Both the position numbers and the translations under genes were made by a program. A stretch of DNA of 21,479 bases, taken from contig JAYUZR010000055.1 in NCBI GenBank assembly GCA_043751595.1, forward strand, positions 1 through 21,479, in the 5' to 3' direction. Of the stretch, positions 1 through 5,619 are shown in pieces. The notes beneath the pieces were generated by a model. That model had not been told where the DNA came from. It saw only the letters and a program-made list of their open reading frames with translations, and did no database searches. How positions within the stretch are numbered: position 1 is the stretch's first letter; each line of letters opens with the position of its first letter. This stretch comes from JAYUZR01 sp043751595 (GTDB taxonomy: Bacteria > Patescibacteriota > UBA1384 > CAILIB01).

Positions 1-1017
1 GGCAATAGTTACTTGCTCTGTCTGCTCCTGTAGCCATGTTTCTAGTACTTCCTTACCTGGTTCGCCACTTATCTTGATCCACTCTGGAATACCTTGACCA
101 TCGTTCTTCTCCCCCGAGCTGACCAATTTTTGCACATAGGCGAGTAGCTGCTCTTGGCGGAAGAGGTAGGTTGAAGGGTCTAGCGTGTTAGAAATGTCGA
201 GGGAAAGGGTAGGGCGGAGTAATTCGGGCTTTGGAGCGGTCTCGCGAGGTGTGCGGAGTTCCTTGGGTTGTGACTTTTCTTGTTGGTAACTATCAACACT
301 TTCTACCTCTGCTATCTGAAGACTTTCAGTTGCACTCTCTTCATGGGAAGTTTCTTGGGGTACCTGGAGTACTTGTCCTACTGCTAATTCTTTAAGTTGT
401 TCTCGTAAGGTTTGTGTGGCCTTTTGTTGCTCTGTCTTGCTTTCAGGTGGTTCTACGATTTCAGGATCAGGTGCTGGCTCTTGATATACTTTGCTACCTA
501 CTTCTTTGGGCTCTTCTTTGAAGTCGTACTGGTTGTGCCTTAGAGGGATGCGCTCTGGCACAATACTTTCCTCGGCCTTCGGAGTGGGGGTAGGTACTGA
601 TTCCTGATTATCTTTGGTGCTTAAAACCGAAGCTTCAGGCTCCGAGTATTCGTCGTGGAGGCTGTATTGTAGCGAAATATGCTCGGGTTCCGTCTCCAGT
701 TCTTCCGCCTCCCCAGTATCAGCTTGCTCCTCTTCCGGTTCTTCTAGTTCCACCACTTCCTTTCGCTTAGTTTGAGCAACGGCCCAGTTGTTAACCGGTT
801 TTTCCTTCTTCTCTTCCTTATATATCTCTTGAGCCGAAGCCTTTTCTTCAGCGAACTCTAGGTTAAGATTCTTTAGTGAGTAGCCTGATTCTTTTTGTTT
901 AGGAGCTTCATCAAAAAAAGCCACCTCGTAAGAGTGCGGCTGTTCTGATGAACGTACAGGTTCGCTTAGGCCCCGTGGGGCTTCGGCTTGATAGGCTGGG
1001 TACCGTGTTTGTTCCAT
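1..1017 (-). CDS. Glu/Pro-rich low-complexity protein, N-terminal 339 aa (3' end outside window)
   Basis: An uninterrupted frame runs from the ATG at 1017 to the left edge, so the C-terminus is missing. The 339 visible residues are very rich in Glu, Pro, Gln, Lys and Ser, with clusters such as ELEEPEEEQADTGEAEELE. There is no signal peptide, no membrane segment and no family motif I recognise. The last 60 or so residues (from LDISNTLDPSTYLFRQEQLL) look more folded and may begin a helical domain. Most of the chain is probably disordered and acidic, acting as a linker or scaffold in front of a C-terminal domain outside the window. No SD precedes the ATG; a possible promoter lies at 1044-1072. 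The gene follows the VKOR gene by 58 bp in the same direction. Function unknown. Confidence 0.8.
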   Translation of the reverse strand, partial: MEQTRYPAYQAEAPRGLSEPVRSSEQPHSYEVAFFDEAPKQKESGYSLKNLNLEFAEEKASAQEIYKEEKKEKPVNNWAVAQTKRKEVVELEEPEEEQADTGEAEELETEPEHISLQYSLHDEYSEPEASVLSTKDNQESVPTPTPKAEESIVPERIPLRHNQYDFKEEPKEVGSKVYQEPAPDPEIVEPPESKTEQQKATQTLREQLKELAVGQVLQVPQETSHEESATESLQIAEVESVDSYQQEKSQPKELRTPRETAPKPELLRPTLSLDISNTLDPSTYLFRQEQLLAYVQKLVSSGEKNDGQGIPEWIKISGEPGKEVLETWLQEQTEQVTIA

Positions 1018-1043
1018 GCTCGTACGTTACTGATGAGCGTATC

Positions 1044-1072
1044 TGTATACGCCGTTCAGCGATAAAAAGCAA
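1044..1072 (-). promoter_or_regulatory. Possible promoter for the Glu/Pro-rich gene
   Basis: On the minus strand, TTGCTT (1072-1067) is followed after 17 bp by TATACA (1049-1044). This would give a transcript starting about 20 nt before the ATG at 1017. The -35 match is weak, and read-through from the VKOR gene is equally possible. Confidence 0.3.
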
Positions 1073-1075
1073 GGT

Positions 1076-1588
1076 CTAGCGCCTCTTGGGGAGAAGATTC
1101 GGTACCACCGCAACCAGCCAGCTTACGACTACTCCTAAATTAGTAAGGTTTGAAACCAAGCAATACGGGCAGAGGACCCCAATACCGAACCAGCTTACAT
1201 AGAGAAGGCGAAGGGAGAAGAAAAGGCTGCCCACAAGGGCTACGCTTGCGCCAAGGGCCATCCAGCGGCGTAAAGGGAATCCGAGCAAGATCATCAAGCT
1301 AGCAACCAGGGCGCTCAGGTAGAAGCAAATGCCCAGCAGGCTTACCGGTAGCCCAGCAAAGTGGGCATACTTACTAGAGGCAACCCGTCCGCAATCGAGC
1401 ACAGCGTTAATACTGCACGAAGCAAAGGCTTCGGGATTGCGCAGTGCGTCAATCTCCTTCAAGTGAATAAGACTTGAATCGATAAAGCCAGCTGCGGCAA
1501 AGAGTGCCATGCACGCAATGGCAATACCTAGGCGGCGGGAAGGGGTGAGGAGTGTGTTCCAGGAGGGGTGCATCATCATACAGACCAT
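1076..1588 (-). CDS. VKOR-family membrane thiol oxidoreductase
   Basis: Vitamin K epoxide reductase family protein. Bacterial members re-oxidise a DsbA-like thiol oxidase and pass electrons to quinone, so they support disulfide formation outside the membrane. From the chosen start (170 aa) the sequence shows the loop pair C58-x7-C66 (CSINAVLDC) followed by GLPVSLLG, and the membrane CPYC motif at C140/C143, in the classical VKOR order. About four or five hydrophobic segments are visible. No thioredoxin domain is fused, so a separate partner is expected; none is in the window. I chose the ATG at 1588 because AAGGA (1600-1596) sits 7 nt upstream. An ATG at 1615 is in frame but would overlap the divergent gene. 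The 5' end abuts that of the nucleotidyltransferase gene. Confidence 0.88.
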   Translation of the reverse strand: MVCMMMHPSWNTLLTPSRRLGIAIACMALFAAAGFIDSSLIHLKEIDALRNPEAFASCSINAVLDCGRVASSKYAHFAGLPVSLLGICFYLSALVASLMILLGFPLRRWMALGASVALVGSLFFSLRLLYVSWFGIGVLCPYCLVSNLTNLGVVVSWLVAVVPNLLPKRR

Positions 1589-1596
1589 GCTAGCAT
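1588..1596 (+). promoter_or_regulatory. Extended -10 promoter for a leaderless nucleotidyltransferase mRNA
   Basis: TGC-TAGCAT (extended -10 pattern, 1588-1596) ends 6 nt before the ATG at 1603, so transcription would begin at or within a base of the start codon. There is no SD before 1603. The -35 region is poor (GTGCAT at 1568). The same bases carry the SD and start region of the VKOR gene on the other strand. Confidence 0.4.
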
Positions 1597-1602
1597 CCTT
1601 GC

Positions 1603-2367
1603 ATGAGCTCTGCATCCTTTCTACATATTCAACCCCTTATTTTGGCGGCTGGCCGAGGCAAGCGAATGGGAAACCCCGATCTGCCAAAGGTTTTAACTCC
1701 AGCCCTTGGTAAGCCACTAGTTTCGTACCAGTTAGAAACGCTTAGAGAGTTGCCAGAACTGCTTGCGCCCTGTGTGGTGGTAGGCTTTGGGGCCGATCTA
1801 GTAAAGAGTACGCTCGGTGGTGCCTATACCTATGTACTGCAAGAAGAATTGCTCGGCACTGGGCATGCCGTGGCCCAGGCGCGTGCTGCGCTCGAGGGTA
1901 ATTGTGATGTGGTACTGGTGCTGTATGGCGATCAACCGCTTATTACCAAAGAAAGTATCGCCAAGATTGTAGACGTCTTTGAAAAGACTGATGCATCGCT
2001 GGTACTTGCCACCTTTATATCTGATAATCCTACCTTTACTGCTTTTGGTCGCATCCTGCGCGACGAAGAGGGGAATGTTGTTGGTATTCGTGAACACCGA
2101 GATTGTACTCCACAAGAAGCGGCTATTCAGGAATATAATCCGGCTCTCTACTGTTTTAGGTCTACCTGGCTCTGGTCGGCGCTTGAGAAAATTACTCCCC
2201 AAAATGCCCAGGCCGAGTATTACCTGACCGATCTTGTTCAGATTGCCCTCCAAGAAGGGGTAGGGCTGGTAGATGTAGTAATTGATGACTGGCAAGAGTT
2301 TCTGGGGGTCAATACTCCAGATCAGTTGGCCGATGTGGAGCAAGTATTGGCGGCACGAGCCTCGTAA
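1603..2367 (+). CDS. GlmU-like sugar-1-phosphate nucleotidyltransferase, single domain
   Basis: 254-aa nucleotidyltransferase-fold protein matching the uridylyltransferase half of GlmU, which makes UDP-GlcNAc from GlcNAc-1-phosphate and UTP for cell-wall synthesis. Visible motifs in order: LAAGRGKRMG at 14-23 with LPKVL at 27-31 (nucleotide-binding loop and lysine), GTGHAV, the metal-binding LYGDQPL, then AEYYLTD and GVNTPDQLADVE near the C-terminus, the last three being characteristic of GlmU. The left-handed beta-helix acetyltransferase domain of full GlmU (about 450 aa) is absent: the gene stops normally, with no frameshift or remnant downstream. The acetylation step must be done elsewhere, or the substrate may be another hexose-1-phosphate such as glucose. 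No SD; probably leaderless. Specificity not proven. Confidence 0.85.
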   Translation: MSSASFLHIQPLILAAGRGKRMGNPDLPKVLTPALGKPLVSYQLETLRELPELLAPCVVVGFGADLVKSTLGGAYTYVLQEELLGTGHAVAQARAALEGNCDVVLVLYGDQPLITKESIAKIVDVFEKTDASLVLATFISDNPTFTAFGRILRDEEGNVVGIREHRDCTPQEAAIQEYNPALYCFRSTWLWSALEKITPQNAQAEYYLTDLVQIALQEGVGLVDVVIDDWQEFLGVNTPDQLADVEQVLAARAS

Positions 2368-2439
2368 TGCGGTTCTTTGCTTGCTAATTATGGCTAATCG
2401 AGGTATAACCACCGTGCTTCTCCAGCGTAGGTAGGCCAG

Positions 2440-2475
2440 TTGGCGTGATCGGGCAGGATGATGGCATTATATAAG
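2440..2475 (+). promoter_or_regulatory. Putative promoter of the RRM gene
   Basis: An AT-rich TATATA/TATAAG cluster (2468-2475) lies 15-20 nt before the ATG at 2491. TTGGCG at 2440-2445 could be the -35 of an alternative TGG-CATTAT -10 with a long 19-bp spacer. No SD precedes the ATG, so the leader would be about 10 nt. Element boundaries are uncertain. Confidence 0.3.
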
Positions 2476-2490
2476 CAGTAGACTTCACAC

Positions 2491-2946
2491 ATGGCCAAGC
2501 GCCTGTACGTTGGGAAACTCCCATACAAAATTACCTCAGAAGACCTTCGTGCTCTATTCGAGACCGAGGCTGCAGTTACTTCAGTTACCGATGCAAAGGT
2601 AATGATGGAACGCATGGAAGGCCGCGGCGGTGAGCCAATTCTTCGCTCACGTGGTTTCGGTTTCGTAGAAATCGAGAACGACGATGAGGCTATGGCTGCA
2701 ATCGAGAAGATGAATGGTTACCAGATGGGTAACCTTGCTCTTATCGTAAACGAGGCTCAGCCTCGCGAAGAGCGTCCTGCTGGTGGTGGGTTCGGCGGTG
2801 GCCGTCCTTCCGGTGGTGGCGATCGTGGTGGGTTCGGCGGTGGCCGTCCTTCCGGTGGTGGTTACGCTGGTGGTGGAAACCGCACCGGTGGTAGCGACCG
2901 TGGTAGCTTCGGTGGCGCTCGCTCAGGCGGCGGATACCGCGACTAA
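2491..2946 (+). CDS. RRM RNA-binding protein with Gly/Arg-rich tail
   Basis: 151-aa protein with one RNA-recognition motif, resembling the small glycine-rich RNA-binding proteins of cyanobacteria and other bacteria. RNP2 is LYVGKL (5-10) and RNP1 is RGFGFVEI (54-61), with the aromatic residues that stack on RNA bases intact. From about residue 95 the tail is almost entirely Gly, Arg, Ser, Asp and Phe, including two copies of a 14-residue unit, and should be disordered and RNA-binding or condensate-prone. Likely role: RNA chaperone or post-transcriptional regulator in the cytoplasm. Monocistronic, with its own promoter candidate and a strong terminator at 2966-2993. There is no SD before the ATG. 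Confidence 0.92.
   Translation: MAKRLYVGKLPYKITSEDLRALFETEAAVTSVTDAKVMMERMEGRGGEPILRSRGFGFVEIENDDEAMAAIEKMNGYQMGNLALIVNEAQPREERPAGGGFGGGRPSGGGDRGGFGGGRPSGGGYAGGGNRTGGSDRGSFGGARSGGGYRD
2785..2861 (+). repeat. 42-bp-period tandem duplication in the RGG tail
   Basis: A 35-bp segment (2785-2819) recurs without mismatch at 2827-2861, a 42-bp period. It encodes two 14-aa units starting GGFGGGRPSGGG. Perfect identity, including third codon positions, indicates a recent duplication or slippage, and tail length may vary between strains. Confidence 0.9.
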
Positions 2947-2965
2947 TCACTTAGTCTCGCTTCCC

Positions 2966-2993
2966 AAAAACCCGGGCTTCGGCCCGGGTTTTT
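2966..2993 (+). terminator. Intrinsic terminator after the RRM gene
   Basis: CCCGGGC (2971-2977), UUCG-type loop, GCCCGGG (2982-2988), flanked by A5 and followed by T5. It is a classical GC stem with a U-run, 20 bp after the RRM stop codon. Confidence 0.93.
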
Positions 2994-3016
2994 ATTTTGA
3001 CTTGGGCTATGATTAA

Positions 3017-3050
3017 AAACGCTCCCCGACCATGCGGTTGGGGAGCGTTT
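3017..3050 (-). terminator. Intrinsic terminator of the 84-aa winged-helix gene
   Basis: The 11-bp stem AAACGCTCCCC (3017-3027) / GGGGAGCGTTT (3040-3050) can be extended inward by 3 bp. On the minus strand it is followed by TTTTTAAT, so it ends the gene whose stop is at 3073. It also faces the converging RRM transcript. Confidence 0.88.
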
Positions 3051-3064
3051 CTTTTAGGTGCCGC

Positions 3065-3076
3065 CTGCTGGATCAG
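3065..3076 (-). repeat. Copy 1 of a shared hairpin motif at the end of the small winged-helix genes
   Basis: CTGCTGGATCAG (plus strand) spans the stop of the 84-aa gene. Together with neighbouring bases (about 3062-3079) it forms a stem-loop with loop CTGGAT. The same 12 bp recurs at 3511-3522, at the end of the next small gene, again inside a stem-loop. Confidence 0.6.
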
Positions 3077-3327
3077 GTGGCGAAACTGGGGTGATTGGGA
3101 AGCGTAATGCGGCGGTTTTTGGTGACCACTCGCTCCGCCTTTACCAGTATCTCAAGCGCTCGGTAAAAGAGGCGCTTCGGGATCTGGAGGGTTCTGCGAA
3201 CCCAATCCTTTGGACGAAGTTCGAGCTTCTGTTTTAGGAAGCCCAGGATCCTGCTGCACGTATTAGCAAGCGGGTCGAACGCGCGATCGTTCTTGGGTGC
3301 CCGCTTCTTTTTCTCATATCTCTTCAC
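3073..3327 (-). CDS. Small basic winged-helix-like DNA-binding protein (84 aa)
   Basis: Unrecognised 84-aa basic protein. After a Lys/Arg-rich N-terminus (about residues 1-15), the order helix (SRILGFLKQKLE), helix (PKDWVRRTLQ), longer helix (PKRLFYRALEILVKAE) and basic beta-hairpin (RVVTKNRRITL) matches a winged helix-turn-helix; this is fold inference from pattern only. The start is GTG at 3327, fixed by AGGAGG (3338-3333) 5 nt upstream, one of the best SDs in the window. It has its own promoter (3406-3434) and terminator (3017-3050). It lies beside a second small winged-helix protein with which it shares a 3' hairpin motif. Could be a transcription regulator or a nucleoid-associated protein. 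Target unknown. Confidence 0.75.
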   Translation of the reverse strand: MKRYEKKKRAPKNDRAFDPLANTCSRILGFLKQKLELRPKDWVRRTLQIPKRLFYRALEILVKAERVVTKNRRITLPNHPSFAT

Positions 3328-3370
3328 GAGATCCTCCTAGGAAAGAAAAACAGCCTTTCAGCTGATACAA
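3314..3370 (-). other. Possible leader ORF upstream of the 84-aa gene
   Basis: The 5' leader contains a second AGGAGG (3388-3383). Twelve nt downstream is a TTG that opens an 18-codon frame (start LYQLKGCFF) ending with TGA at 3316-3314, inside the GTG gene. The overlap could couple the two translations. The spacing is longer than ideal and the codons are not distinctive, so this may be chance. Confidence 0.2.
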
Positions 3371-3405
3371 CGAAACTAATGTCCTCCTTTTTATTAATGG
3401 TTAAT

Positions 3406-3434
3406 TAAATACCAGAAGTATTCAGGAATAACAA
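3406..3434 (-). promoter_or_regulatory. Promoter of the 84-aa winged-helix gene
   Basis: Minus strand: TTGTTA (3434-3429), 17 bp, TATTTA (3411-3406) preceded by TGG (extended -10). Predicted start near 3399, leaving a leader of about 70 nt that contains an extra AGGAGG. Confidence 0.5.
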
Positions 3435-3465
3435 CGGGGCTTTGTAAGCTTCTTTATTATGCAAA

Positions 3466-3497
3466 TGCCCCCTCCGATACGCGGATCGGAGGGGGCA
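3466..3497 (-). terminator. Strong hairpin terminator after the tandem winged-helix gene
   Basis: Perfect 13-bp GC-rich stem (3466-3478 / 3485-3497) with a 6-nt loop. On the minus strand it is preceded by an A-run and followed by TTTGCATAAT, a modest U-tail. On the plus strand T6 lies 5 nt away, so it may act in both directions. Confidence 0.75.
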
Positions 3498-3510
3498 ATC
3501 GTTTTTTAGT

Positions 3511-3522
3511 CTGCTGGATCAG
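3511..3522 (-). repeat. Copy 2 of the shared hairpin motif
   Basis: CTGCTGGATCAG is identical to 3065-3076. Here it sits in the perfect stem AGTCTG/CAGACT with the same loop CTGGAT, between the stop of the 125-aa gene (3532) and its terminator. The flanking stem bases differ from copy 1 but pairing is largely preserved. Confidence 0.6.
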
Positions 3523-3531
3523 ACTAGACTT

Positions 3532-3909
3532 TCAGTGGGTAACCAGCTGGAACTGGTTGCCGATAATCTCTATTTCGCCCGAGCGACTAAGTCGGGAGAG
3601 GACCTGCTGTACTCGGTGAGACTCCTCCTTCGGGAGCCCAGATCGATAAGAAATGGCGAGGAGGTCGGCCTTGCCACCAAGCTTGGAGAGAACCGTCTTA
3701 ACCTCTCCCTGACCGAGGAAGGGGTAGTAGATGCCATCGTAGACCTCAATTGCCTTCTTCTTACAGAAGTGAGTGAGGCGAGCGAGGAGATCACTTACGT
3801 TGGCTCCCAGCTTCTCTGCGATCTGCTCGACGGTTGCGTACCCGCCGAGGCGGGCGAGTGTTGACTTGACTGCGGCAAGGCGAACCTTACCATCTGTAAA
3901 AACTCTCAA
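3532..3909 (-). CDS. Tandem winged-helix DNA-binding protein (125 aa)
   Basis: 125-aa protein built from two similar halves. Half 1 has VKSTLARLGG (14-23) then helix-turn-helix-like TVEQIAEKLGANVSDLLARL and a wing ending EVYDGIYY. Half 2 has VKTVLSKLGG (70-79), then LLAISYRSGLPKEESHRVQQVLSRL and wing EIEIIGNQFQL. The paired VK-x2-L-x2-LGG starts show an internal duplication, suggesting a monomer that binds DNA like a pseudo-dimer. I place the start at TTG 3909 because AGGAG (3921-3917) lies 7 nt upstream; the in-frame extension upstream to 4023 has unlikely composition and crosses the palindrome at 3928-3952. No named family recognised. Probable transcription regulator, possibly autoregulatory. 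Confidence 0.78.
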   Translation of the reverse strand: MRVFTDGKVRLAAVKSTLARLGGYATVEQIAEKLGANVSDLLARLTHFCKKKAIEVYDGIYYPFLGQGEVKTVLSKLGGKADLLAISYRSGLPKEESHRVQQVLSRLSRSGEIEIIGNQFQLVTH

Positions 3910-3927
3910 GTATCTTCTCCTAGAGCG

Positions 3928-3952
3928 GTACCATTCGTTAGACGAACAGTAC
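3928..3952 (-). promoter_or_regulatory. 25-bp interrupted palindrome: candidate operator or 5' leader hairpin
   Basis: Outer arms GTAC (3928-3931 and 3949-3952) and inner arms TTCGT (3934-3938) / ACGAA (3942-3946) are symmetric around 3940, giving 18 symmetric positions out of 25. The site ends 6 bp upstream of the SD of the tandem winged-helix gene. It fits an operator for a two-fold regulator, but in RNA it would also form a hairpin with a 3-nt loop. Confidence 0.45.
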
Positions 3953-4011
3953 AAATCGACGAAACAAAAAGAGTTACCCCCTTTTGTTGTAGATGGTTTA
4001 CCAGAACCCAC

Positions 4012-4051
4012 AAAAAGAAACAAGTAATAATGTAATTATTACTTGTTTCTT
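4012..4051 (-). terminator. Terminator of the phosphorylase/amylase operon
   Basis: Perfect 16-bp AT-rich inverted repeat (4015-4030 / 4036-4051) with loop TGTAA, followed on the minus strand by a T-run (TTTCTTTTTG). It lies 17 bp past the amylase stop (4069). The stem is unusually AU-rich for an intrinsic terminator but the position and tail fit. Confidence 0.75.
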
Positions 4052-4068
4052 AGGAGTAGGGCGTGAAT

Positions 4069-5607
4069 CTACCGCACACTCACCAGCATCTGCTTGAGCG
4101 GCATCAGGATACTGGCACTGCGCTTTGGCATCTTTACATACAACTTTCCACCTTCGGCTCGCCCGCTCGGCATATGTCGATAGACATCAACATACTGCTG
4201 GCGGCTCATCTGATCCCGCAAGCGAGGGGGGATAACATGATGATCAGCCAGATTAATCTCTACCGAATCTTCCATGTCACCATCACCAAGGTGTACAGCG
4301 CAGATCATCCACTCGTTCCTGTACTCGCGCAAGAAGACAAATAAGCGATCTTCCACATGCAGGGTAATCTGCGACCCATAGCGCAAACTCTGTGAGCTCT
4401 TACGCAAGGCAATAAGCTGGTGCAGATGATGATACAGCTCGTGCGCTTCATGGTGATGCTCATCTGGCTCGAGTCCGTTATCACCCAGGCGATCCCACGG
4501 CATATCGCGTCGATTATCAGGGTCAAGGCCACCTTCTAGGGCCAGCTCGGTGCCGTAGTACACTTGGGGAATACCTCGTAAAGCAAAGAGGGTAGTATAG
4601 GCAAGTTTAGTGGTCTCCAGTGCCCAGCCACGATTTCCGCCGCCGGCATCAAGTGCCTTGGTTAAGAAGCGGCCTTCTAAATCGTGATTATCCAACAGAG
4701 TAACCAGGGTGTTGTGGTTTACGTAGGCAACGTCTTTATCCAAGATGCCACTGCCAGGGAACTGGGGAGTGCTAAACGGGCTACTCAGGCGGGTAAATGA
4801 ACCACCATATAAGAAAATATTCCAGAGCTCGTTCTGCAGTGGGAAATCAAAGAGAGAATCGAGGCAGAAATTACGCTGGAAACTTGCAACGTGAGCTTGG
4901 TCGTTATGTAACACCTCGCCGACAATGGTCACGTTCGGATGCTTGCCCTTAATAACGTTGGCGTAGTAGTGCCAGAAGACATCTTCAATATGCTTAACCG
5001 TATCCATGCGGATGCAATCGATCCCGGTCTCCTCAATCCAATCCAGAATGTTGTTCACAAAGTAATCGGCTACCTCGGGATTATTCTGATCAAGATCAGG
5101 AAGGCCGGCGAGCCAGCCGCCAACATCGCCAACTTCATCAATGCTGCGGTCGGGGGTGAACCAATGGGCCTTAATTGGTGTTCCAGGGCCGTTAGTGAGG
5201 CCTGGGTGATCGTAGCCGGTATGATTGACCACCATGTCTAAAATCACCTTAATTCCGGCCGCGTGCATCTGATCAACAAAATCCTTTAAATAGCGCTTGC
5301 TGCCAGCTGGAATGCCGGGTTTTGGCGAATAAAGGTGAGGATCGACTGACTCAAAATCGAGCGGCCAGTAGCCGTGATAGGCATGACGACCGTAAAACTG
5401 CTCTTCGCGCTGCTTATAGACCGGAGTGATCCACAGAGCGGTAATCCCAAGCTGTTGTAGATAGGGAATGCGCTCGATAATGCCGGCAAAATCACCCCCA
5501 TGCCAGGCCTGAGGATTGGTGACATCCACATCAAAGTCATTGTCCGGATCGCCATTGGCGAAGCGGTCAGTGGCTACAAAATAAATGACATCGTCCTGGG
5601 TAAGCAT
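4069..5607 (-). CDS. GH13 alpha-amylase / maltodextrin hydrolase, cytoplasmic
   Basis: 512-aa glycoside hydrolase family 13 enzyme that cleaves alpha-1,4 bonds in glucans or maltodextrins. All four conserved regions are present: DMVVNH (124-129), GIDCIRMDTVKH with R200 and nucleophile D202, TIVGEV with acid/base E231, and LLDNHD with D309. FVATDRFANGD near the N-terminus and YYGTEL are also typical. There is no signal peptide, so it should act inside the cell. The short C-terminal beta domain (about 415-512) is normal. It lies 12 bp after the phosphorylase gene in the same operon and is the last gene before the terminator at 4012-4051. Start ATG 5607, no SD. A neopullulanase or cyclomaltodextrinase-like activity is possible; exact subfamily not assigned. 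Confidence 0.93.
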   Translation of the reverse strand: MLTQDDVIYFVATDRFANGDPDNDFDVDVTNPQAWHGGDFAGIIERIPYLQQLGITALWITPVYKQREEQFYGRHAYHGYWPLDFESVDPHLYSPKPGIPAGSKRYLKDFVDQMHAAGIKVILDMVVNHTGYDHPGLTNGPGTPIKAHWFTPDRSIDEVGDVGGWLAGLPDLDQNNPEVADYFVNNILDWIEETGIDCIRMDTVKHIEDVFWHYYANVIKGKHPNVTIVGEVLHNDQAHVASFQRNFCLDSLFDFPLQNELWNIFLYGGSFTRLSSPFSTPQFPGSGILDKDVAYVNHNTLVTLLDNHDLEGRFLTKALDAGGGNRGWALETTKLAYTTLFALRGIPQVYYGTELALEGGLDPDNRRDMPWDRLGDNGLEPDEHHHEAHELYHHLHQLIALRKSSQSLRYGSQITLHVEDRLFVFLREYRNEWMICAVHLGDGDMEDSVEINLADHHVIPPRLRDQMSRQQYVDVYRHMPSGRAEGGKLYVKMPKRSASILMPLKQMLVSVR

Positions 5608-5619
5608 GGAGGCGCGAGA

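Noticed and set aside
1798..2412. 204-codon minus-strand frame opposite the nucleotidyltransferase
   Set aside because: Antisense to a gene with all GlmU motifs; the translation looks random.
2368..2490. Possible tRNA or structured RNA between the nucleotidyltransferase and RRM genes
   Set aside because: No cloverleaf, anticodon arm or strong stem could be drawn; it holds only promoter-like AT-rich sequence.
3535..3864. 109-codon plus-strand frame opposite the tandem winged-helix gene
   Set aside because: The minus-strand gene has an SD, terminator and internal repeat; this frame has none of these.
3910..4023. N-terminal extension of the tandem winged-helix protein to an upstream in-frame start
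   Set aside because: The extra 38 residues (Cys/Ser/Tyr-rich) do not fit the protein. A consensus SD sits before TTG 3909, and the extension would cross the palindrome.
3001..4060. CRISPR array or transposon suggested by several hairpins and repeats
   Set aside because: The hairpins differ in sequence, act as terminators, have no regular spacing, and no transposase or terminal repeats flank them.
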